Source: Theristus sp. LFF4_11
Lineage: Eukaryota > Nematoda > Chromadorea > Monhysterida > Xyalidae
Direction of reading: 5' to 3'
Assembly (NCBI GenBank): GCA_030248135.1
Contig: JASANC010004693.1
Span: 1 to 64,000, forward strand
DNA: 64,000 nt
Part shown: piece by piece, positions 57,971-64,000 of the stretch
Numbering within the stretch: position 1 is the first letter of the stretch
Layout of the letters: each line of letters begins with the position of its first letter
Notes under the pieces: model-generated
Databases searched by the model: none
What the model was told of the DNA's origin: nothing
The model's input: only the letters and a program-made list of their open reading frames with translations
Made by a program: the position numbers and the translations under genes

Positions 57971-60900
57971 ATGGACCTGAAGAAGCAGATGCTCAGGATT
58001 CTCAGGCTTTCCATCAGTCTAATTTGCTGTGCACTGCGAGTGACACAGTCGATTCCACAATTCTCCACCACAACACAGCCACCAAGCACCGCGAGAAGCT
58101 CAAACTGTCCGACGGAGCCCATTGAACTGCCAATATATTCAAAAAGTTACAGCACTTTTTCAAATCAAGGTTTGTTAGTTGGCTGGTTTGAAGATTCTAG
58201 TTTATTTTTACATATTTTTTGAAATCTTATCTTTTTAATTGATTTCAATCACGCGAATTTGTCTGTGTTGGCAATCAATGTTTGACTGCATCAACTTCCG
58301 CAACTTTTGTAAAACACGAACAACAAAGGTTCAATACCGCAAAAGACACGCTTCATGTCAAGGGTGTTTGAAAATCTTACTGTCTTCTGGCCGCAAGTGC
58401 CTCCATTGTTTTACCTGTCGTTGTTGTGCAACAAAAACATTTTATTATTGTTTTGCTCTAATCTCACAATCAGCGATACCGAAACACTAATTTGATTACA
58501 CTTCAGCGTCTTCTAATTTTGTCAAAAGCATCCAACTGTGATATTTCAGACGAAAAATGGCGCCATCTAACATTTTACCCCCGGGGACCCCAGTGGAGTG
58601 GAGGATAATTTTATTGCCCCGAAGTAGAAAAAGTGTCTGTGGCTCGTGCGTTTTTTTTATTGTGATGCAAAAACAGACAAATCGCGGTCATCAGATAAAG
58701 AGCAAGTGGGCCGCCCCGAAAATTAAGAATGCTTTTAGACGATTCTTGATCTCTGAGTGGTCCTGGTGTTTTTGACAAGATCAAGTTTCACTTTTTTCTG
58801 CCGATTCGTAAGAGCTTTCGTATTTGTCTTCCTGGGGGAGACTAATTATTTGCGTATAATTGAACTTGAGTACTTTTTTGTCTGAAAAAACAGGAAGCTT
58901 TGTCAACACACCAAAAATGAACTCGCGAATATTTGCAGCTAAACATGTTATTTAGATGCTATTTAGCTGCCAGTCAGTGTCAAACAAACAAACAAAAAAC
59001 TCAGTAATGCCACGCCCCATAAAAGTTCCAATTAAAAAAATCACTAGCTTCAAATTACTTCAAGCCCAACACTTTGATTGGCTGTGCGAGCTGCGCTGTC
59101 GACCAATAAACGATCTTCATTTGAAATGCCGCCAAAATCAGTTAACTTCACAACTGCCAGTGTGTTTGTATTTGATATGCTGCATATATGCTGCATTTGT
59201 GTTTGCCAAACACTCTTGTCTTTCCGTTATGTTTTTCTTTCTTTTAGACTCCACAGCGGATGTTTGCGGTGCACAATCATGCTGTAGCACCACCCAACAA
59301 CACGCCCTGTACGATAGGTCACGTGATGAGTTGACCGATCTGATACAGGGTGTGTCGAACGATATTCAAACGAGCATAGAGATGAGGATCAAAGCGACTG
59401 AGGGTGAGAATGGTTTTAGTTTTTGTTTCAGTTTACAACTGTCCGCAAAGTGTCTATGTGTCTCCAGAAATAAAAGTGATCCAAAACACCGAATGCAGTT
59501 TTACTGCCACTTTAATTTTCGGGACACTTTTTATGCTGTAGCTGTGGTGTGGCTAGTAGCTTCAGTACCATATGCTTGTGCAACCAATTAGCACCGTAAC
59601 GAAACAGTGAAACGTCCCAGCTTAGTGCGACGATGAACAGGTGACCTAACAATAATTTGAATGGGGAACGAAAATAATGCGTGTTGTTATACAACAGCAT
59701 CGCTTCAAACAATTGCAAGCAAGGTAGCTGCTAAAATTTTACAGCAATTTTTTACCTTTTCACTTACATATCGGGATACACAAGTAAAAAAGCTGTCAAT
59801 TCGACCGGAAAATTCGAAAGCAGGTGTGAATTTCACGAGAACGCATTCGTTTTTCTGCAGTAAGATGAGACGGAAGGAAAACAAGGCAATAAACAGGTGT
59901 GTAGAGTCTCAGAATCAGATTTGCAACCCAATAAAATTTATGAAGTGAAAACGCGCATGCGTGACAGCAGTACCACAGCAGCATTTTAGAACAAGGACAC
60001 ATTATTCAACAAACAAAGGTGTGGAAAATGTAAAAAAATTAACTGAAAATACTTATAGCAACTATTCACGATATTTTTCAAGTAAAAAATGACCTCGAAA
60101 CCAATCGAAAAAGCAAAGGTTTTTTTACGATTAAGACCACGTGTGTATCGTCAAGGAACAAATCAGACGCATGACAAAGAAACCTAAAATTTGTTCAGAC
60201 TTTTCAAACAAGAAATGAATTAAATATGAAGCAGATAAAAATCTCAAAGCTCACAATACTCCATGGGATTTTCTTCGAAGACATTGTCAACTTATACTCA
60301 ATGGAAAGAGCAAGTTTTAAACTTGCTGGAACTGGTTCCAAAACTCAACCAAAGACAAAAGGGATATTGTAGTCACAACGTGCGTGTGTATATTCCACAC
60401 GTTTGGCTTAAACTGTCAACACAGATATCATTTGGAATGAAACGTGGGGCGAAGCGAAACCAAGCCACACAAACATTACCATATGTGTATTATAGTAAGT
60501 AATCTGTAAACATTAATAAATCAAGAGTCCCAATCTGGAGTCCATAAAAAGGTGCCATTATTGGTTATGCATTCGAAAATTATACCACTATTTGGAAAAT
60601 CTGGTGGGCAATGTGGTAAAGAGCACTCAACAAATCGCTGAGCTTAATTCTTGATGAATTATCTTTAAAAAGAAATAAAAGTTTCAATGAAATGCTAGCA
60701 TTGAAAGAAAGCGTTTTGATTCGTAGTAACAAAAAACTCAAAGATGCTAGTGTGGTTCGTGTGGTAAAAAAATTTGTGGTAAGATTTGTGTTGCTGTTGC
60801 GGTGGTAAACAGTTAAAGAAGCCGTGCTGCACCGTAATTTACCGTATTTATTTCCGAGGTGTTCGTATAGGAATTCGTATATATCTGTTTTTGAGCGGCT

Positions 60901-63340
60901 GTTGTAAATGCTAGTCGGCCTAATTTGTAAACAACACCTTGACAAATAGGCTGACGAGACGAACTGTGTTCGCCGGACTTTTTGTGATAATTGCTTTGTA
61001 ATTATTGTGATTTTCCAACTTAGACAAAAACCTGTCAGATCCGATCACTGGGGAGGTAAAAAAACACAAGGTTGCTGAAAATTGAACTGATGTGATAATT
61101 ACAACAAGTTCTGACTCGGAAGTTTTCCAAAAATCATTTAAAATACGATAGTTTTGGGAGGCCGGAAAAGGGGGGGGGCGATTTGTCGGAAAGAACACCA
61201 ATCGCTCAACTGCGCCTTTTCTATTTTCAGCAGCCTTTTCCAACGCACTGCGTTTCGTTTACGAAGACACGATCAAAAGGACTCGCAAGAGTATGGACCA
61301 CGAATATTTTGCACATCACGTTAGTCCGTTACATGCTAAAAAATTTACCATTTTCTTTGCCTTTCGAAAGTCTAATGAGTATCTAAGTTGATGAGTACCT
61401 GAGCACAAGTTTCTACACCACAAATCTTGTACTCAAAAATGATCAGATACTCAATTTAGGCATTCGATGAAAATTTCGGAAACGAAAACGGAAACACGGA
61501 CATGGATTTTTTTGTGAAGCGTATGTTGGTGTTTATTTCTTTTATGAGCCACCGCGGCATAAGAGATTATCCGCAGCCACAGTGGAACACGTTGAAGAAA
61601 AGTATGCTGATTAGTGGGGTGATAATGTGTTGATGATGCAGCGAAACCGTGTCAGAAAAGCTTTGAATCGCTTGCCCCTCTCAACCGATTTCTCTTGCAG
61701 CTTGACCGCAACATGCGTTGGTTTGTTCTTGAGTTGCACGATGCAGTGCAGCACGATGCGGACGATCCAAGCGAGCGCCACTTCGACGGACGCGTGCTGC
61801 TCGCCGAAATGCTGGCGCGCATGTTCGCACAGTTGTTCGTGTGCAGCGTCGTGCCAACGTTCTGTCATACGGCGCCACAAAGGTGGCCGCATATCGTTTG
61901 TGTACATACAGTTCCGTGCGAGCGGTGTGCGTGGGGTACCGTGCAGTAGACACTCACGTCATATGCGGTGCACCACTGCACCACAACTCCCAGTGTCGAG
62001 GCGCGGCAACCGCACCGTCGCATGTTTAGAGTTTCTGGTCATCATGTACCCATCGTGCTTTCGGAAACATTCCAAGTAGCCGCAAAATACACAAGTGATC
62101 TTACTGATCTACCTAGCGCACACCTTGGGCACACTACATTTTTTCGGGGGCATCACTCGGCACACCCCAACACTCCAACACTCCAATCTCCATTGTTGCA
62201 GCTACGTGACCTGCGTGTTCCAGCAAGTGAACAGCGGCCACTTGAGGCCGTTCGGTCACCTTGCGCTGGAGTTCGGCGCGCAACTGAGCAAACTCGTGGA
62301 CCGTCTTCGACTGTTGCTGAAGTCGCTGCGAACGCTCAGTGAAGTCGCCGAAAGCATGCCGCCCGGCGACCGCAACACTGCGACCGTATCGGCCTGCGTA
62401 CGGTCGTACAGCCGGATGCGCCATTGCGGTCTGTGCGCCGAGGCGGGCACCGGACGAAGCGGCAGCGTGCAGATTTGCGCGCCGCTGTGCACGCGCACGA
62501 TGAAACAATGTCTGGCCGTGCCGTCGGACGTGCGCAAACGCTGGGACCGTGTCTGGGACGGTCTCCGCCGGATTGCGGTCGACCGAGACGCGCTCAGTGA
62601 CCTGGGCGTGCTCGCAAAGTTCGGCTCAAGGTGAGAGAGAGAACGGTTTTTTTCAGCCAAGGGGTCACTCAGTACGGTGCCTGCTGACCTCATTCAGTGA
62701 GACCTCGACTCATTGCGAGAACACGCAAACCCTATCGATTTGACCGTGTGCTCAGCTTTGCTCGTTTGGAACTTCAGTTCTTTGTGTACCTGCCTGACAA
62801 GGGTGCCGAGAAAAAGAGTACAGAACAGAGCAGCACGTGCCCACCGTATATGTGCCCTGACTGGCCACGTACCGCCAAAAGGTTTTTTCTTCAAAAAACA
62901 ACTTTTGAATTGTGTCGATTTCAATTCGACGACCGTAACAAGTATCTCGTTCGTTCCAAGAAAAGAAACCCCCAAAAAATAGATTTTTGAAAATTCAGAA
63001 TCGAGGAAGAGACACGCAACACGATCGAGTACCACATGACCTCGCTGGCGAAGCAGATTCGTCCACTGTGCGGCCAATTGAGCTACCAGCTGATTCCGTG
63101 GGATCCGAACAGCGTCGCAGGCAGAGGAGAGCTCGCTCAAGCTCAACTGAAGTTCATCGAGGGCGAGCGAACTGTGGCCGCTGAGAGAAAAGCGGCGCAG
63201 CACCTCTGGCCAACCGTCCGACGACTCGTTGAGACGGCTGCACACGAGAACCACGGTGTCTGGCGATCGCTGACCGACCAGTGGTGTTCGAAGGCGAATC
63301 AGGAGAATCGAAACTGCTGGAACGGCACGCATGTTGCTAG
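57971..63340 (+). CDS. Glypican (GPI-anchored heparan sulfate proteoglycan core), six exons, 3' end beyond the window
   Basis: Glypicans sit on the outer cell surface and shape Wnt, Hedgehog and FGF signalling through their heparan sulfate chains. Exons: 57971-58169, 59248-59403, 61231-61319, 61701-61882, 62202-62630 and 62999-63340. Phases agree at every junction (1, 1, 0, 2, 2, then 2 open). Exon 1: MDLKKQMLRILRLSISLICC signal peptide, then NCPTEPIELPIYSKSY. Exon 2: DVCGAQSCCS, the N-lobe CC motif. Exon 3: AFSNALRFVYEDTIKRT. Exon 4: LLAEMLARMFAQLF. Exon 5: YVTCVFQQVNSGHLRPFGH, then CVRSYSRMRHCGLC, CAPLCTRTMKQC and WDRVWDGL, the most conserved glypican region. Exon 6: LCGQLSYQL, then ENRNCWNGTHVAR with the family CWNG. 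So far 465 codons of a usual 550-600; the Ser-Gly attachment sites and GPI signal must lie to the right. The exon 3 donor (GTTAGT, 61320) was chosen by phase. Confidence 0.92.
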
Positions 63341-64000
63341 GTGAGAATGTTTTTTTGAAAAAAATCTTTTTGTCGATAATTTCTGTTCTCAAAACGAACG
63401 CGTTTGTTTGGATTGAGAGAGTCTTTTAGCCTGTCTTTTGAGGTTAGTTGTTCACTGGTTGAACACATGCTGTTATCATGCGAGCTTTCACTAACCACCC
63501 TGAAAAAACCGCAGGGGCTTTTGCAGGAGAAAGCAGTTGCAAAAAACGTATGTTCCTGTTTTTTGTGTCCCTTCTTGTTTGCTGTTTATTTCAAACGCAG
63601 CAACCTCATTCTTAGTCACTGCAGTAAACGCAACTTACGAAGCCAAACCGTGCCACGCGGTACTTGTAGCACTAGTGTATCTTAATTTCCGATTTTCTGT
63701 CAATGTATCATGCAACTTCCCGTTTTACGCAAACTAGAAATCGGCTTTTAACACGAAATGTTATCTGAGTCACTGTAGGGGGATTGCACTTTGCACAGTT
63801 GCGTGTGTCCGTCCACTCCGTCCGCTTGTGCGGGCGAAACAGTGTTTGAATACAAAACAATAGTGAAGTTGCATCCTTTTAGTCTTTTTCACTGATCGCA
63901 TTTTCATGCAACCATAAACCGCCTTTAATGAAGAGACTGAAAACTGGGTAATAATGTACGAACGAATGATATGAATGAATGATCGCCTGGGAACGGAATA
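63341..64000. other. Glypican intron 6 (to window end)
   Basis: It starts with donor GTGAGA. No further exon was recognised before the edge. Confidence 0.5.

Overview
The window is animal (metazoan) nuclear DNA. Its genes are split into short exons with GT/AG introns and ordinary spliceosomal junctions: acceptors such as TTTTCAG, TTTGCAG and TATATAG, and donors such as GTAAGT, GTACGT, GTTTGT and GTGAGA. The recognisable families (a glypican, a Cys-loop anion channel, a class-I-like glucose transporter and an M13 metalloprotease) point to a bilaterian invertebrate. The sequence alone does not let me place it further. No tRNA, rRNA or CRISPR array was found.

Three genes look intact. A facilitative sugar transporter (SLC2/GLUT type) lies on + at about 13.4-18.7 kb in 10 exons. 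A Cys-loop ligand-gated anion channel lies on - at about 45.2-49.7 kb in 10 exons; the phases of every junction agree and give 549 codons. A glypican lies on + from about 57.97 kb, with 6 exons seen, and runs off the right edge. Four other genes are only pieces: three middle exons of an M13/neprilysin peptidase (1.6-2.7 kb), the last two exons of a purine nucleoside phosphorylase (27.1-28.2 kb), the first two exons of a uridine phosphorylase (32.1-33.0 kb), and one frameshifted FKBP-type isomerase exon (40.8 kb). Each broken end faces repeat DNA.

The rest is dominated by mobile and repetitive DNA. Window 1-12.5 kb, 18.9-26.9 kb and 30.5-31.5 kb hold a composite repeat with a fixed order: a GC-rich tip that starts ATCATGCGG, then satellite A (119/171-bp alternating units), satellite B (149-bp units), and in two places a 143-bp terminal-inverted-repeat block. 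A 233-bp TA-flanked MITE that carries a TGACGTCA palindrome near each end occurs nine times, and three copies start within 10 bp of a splice donor. A second TA-inserting element has long G-runs near its ends; a paralogous empty site in this window fixes its borders. Mariner-like remnants, two TTA-flanked MITEs and one more TA MITE lie in or near introns.

From 35.02 to 40.66 kb lies a very large nested palindrome. It has two arms of about 2.5-2.7 kb around a 250-bp centre, and each arm is itself an inverted repeat built from a 142-bp satellite. It sits inside a mariner-like remnant, between the uridine phosphorylase 5' exons and the FKBP exon. The region 50.4-57.9 kb has little that can be supported beyond one MITE, a truncated G-run element flanked by an 88-bp direct repeat, and a (CAA)n microsatellite of about 250 bp.

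The genes do not form one pathway. The two nucleoside phosphorylase fragments belong to the same superfamily and lie 4 kb apart in the same orientation, which is the only functional neighbourhood visible.
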